Source of the DNA: JBOHWJ01 sp050736615
GTDB taxonomy: Bacteria > Desulfobacterota > Binatia > Binatales > Binataceae
Assembly (NCBI GenBank): GCA_050736615.1
Contig: JBOHWL010000187.1
Span: forward strand, 1-5,202
Length of the DNA: 5,202 bases
Direction: 5' to 3'
This document shows positions 5,020-5,202 of this stretch, in pieces. The position numbers and the translations under genes were made by a program. The notes under the pieces are model-generated. The model had not been told where the DNA came from and made no database searches. It was given only the letters and a program-made list of their open reading frames with translations. How positions within the stretch are numbered: position 1 is the first letter of the stretch; every line of letters starts with the position of its first letter.

Positions 5020-5202
5020 GCGGCCGACGAGGCGTAGTCCAGTGCCGCGATAACGCGTTCCATCGCAAGGCCGCGCGAGCCCTTGACCAGCAGCACGTCG
5101 CCGCGCTGCACGAGCGTGGAGATGATGGCGGCGGCGCCGCCGCTATCAGCCACCGCCTCGATGTTTAGCCCCCTCGGTTTGCCGCGACGCTCCGGATGGA
5201 GC
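5016..5202 (-). CDS. murF: UDP-N-acetylmuramoyl-tripeptide--D-alanyl-D-alanine ligase, C-terminal part
   Basis: MurF adds D-Ala-D-Ala to the UDP-MurNAc-tripeptide in the cytoplasm, the last soluble step of peptidoglycan precursor synthesis. Only the last 61 residues lie in the window; the gene continues beyond base 5202. The reverse complement reads LHPERRGK... and then GDVLLVKGSRGLAMERVIAAL before the stop. The block LVKGSRGLAMERV is the signature of the Mur ligase C-terminal domain as found in MurF (E. coli has ILVKGSRSAAMEEVV). The stop (TAG, plus-strand CTA 5016-5018) overlaps the stop of the convergent propeller gene, so no room remains for a separate terminator. In many bacteria murF lies in the dcw cluster; whether it does here cannot be seen. 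Confidence 0.88.
   Translation of the reverse strand, partial: LHPERRGKPRGLNIEAVADSGGAAAIISTLVQRGDVLLVKGSRGLAMERVIAALDYASSAA

Overview
This is a GC-rich (about 60% by eye) stretch of a Gram-negative bacterial chromosome. It carries mostly housekeeping genes plus one small accessory-type gene. The apolipoprotein N-acyltransferase (Lnt) gene implies an outer membrane. The spacer after lnt holds dispersed TGTCATCCTGAGC / TGTCATTCTGA repeats, which from memory are common in Acidobacteriota, Desulfobacterota-like lineages and Binatota and in metagenome-assembled genomes of such groups. I therefore guess a soil or subsurface member of one of these lineages; the sequence does not settle it.

Layout. 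Positions 1-75 may be the last 24 codons of an upstream gene. A small protein gene (108-626, or from GTG at 72) resembles the AbiGi / DUF2971-type group. It runs 46 bp, out of frame, into lnt (GTG 581 to 2242), which has all three catalytic residues of its family. A 515-bp spacer (2243-2757) contains no credible gene. It holds a perfect GC-rich hairpin and a nested set of inverted repeats. Next is prfB (2758-3886), encoding release factor 2 through a canonical programmed +1 frameshift at CTT TGA C (2824-2830). A 137-bp spacer carries a good promoter candidate with an inverted repeat across it. It leads into a 331-residue seven-repeat Asp-box beta-propeller gene (4024-5019) with a very strong Shine-Dalgarno. 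The window ends in the C-terminus of murF on the minus strand (5016-5202), meeting the propeller gene tail to tail with a 4-bp overlap of stop codons.

How the genes relate. Lnt completes lipoprotein maturation in the inner membrane. MurF makes the UDP-MurNAc-pentapeptide precursor of peptidoglycan. RF2 ends translation at UGA and UAA and controls its own level through the frameshift. The AbiGi-like gene and lnt are very probably co-transcribed. prfB and the propeller gene look like separate units, given the repeat-filled spacer and the promoter at 3959-3988. I do not see an obviously new multi-gene system. The items most worth a second look are the AbiGi-like gene overlapping lnt, the nested inverted repeats and the inverted repeat over the propeller promoter.
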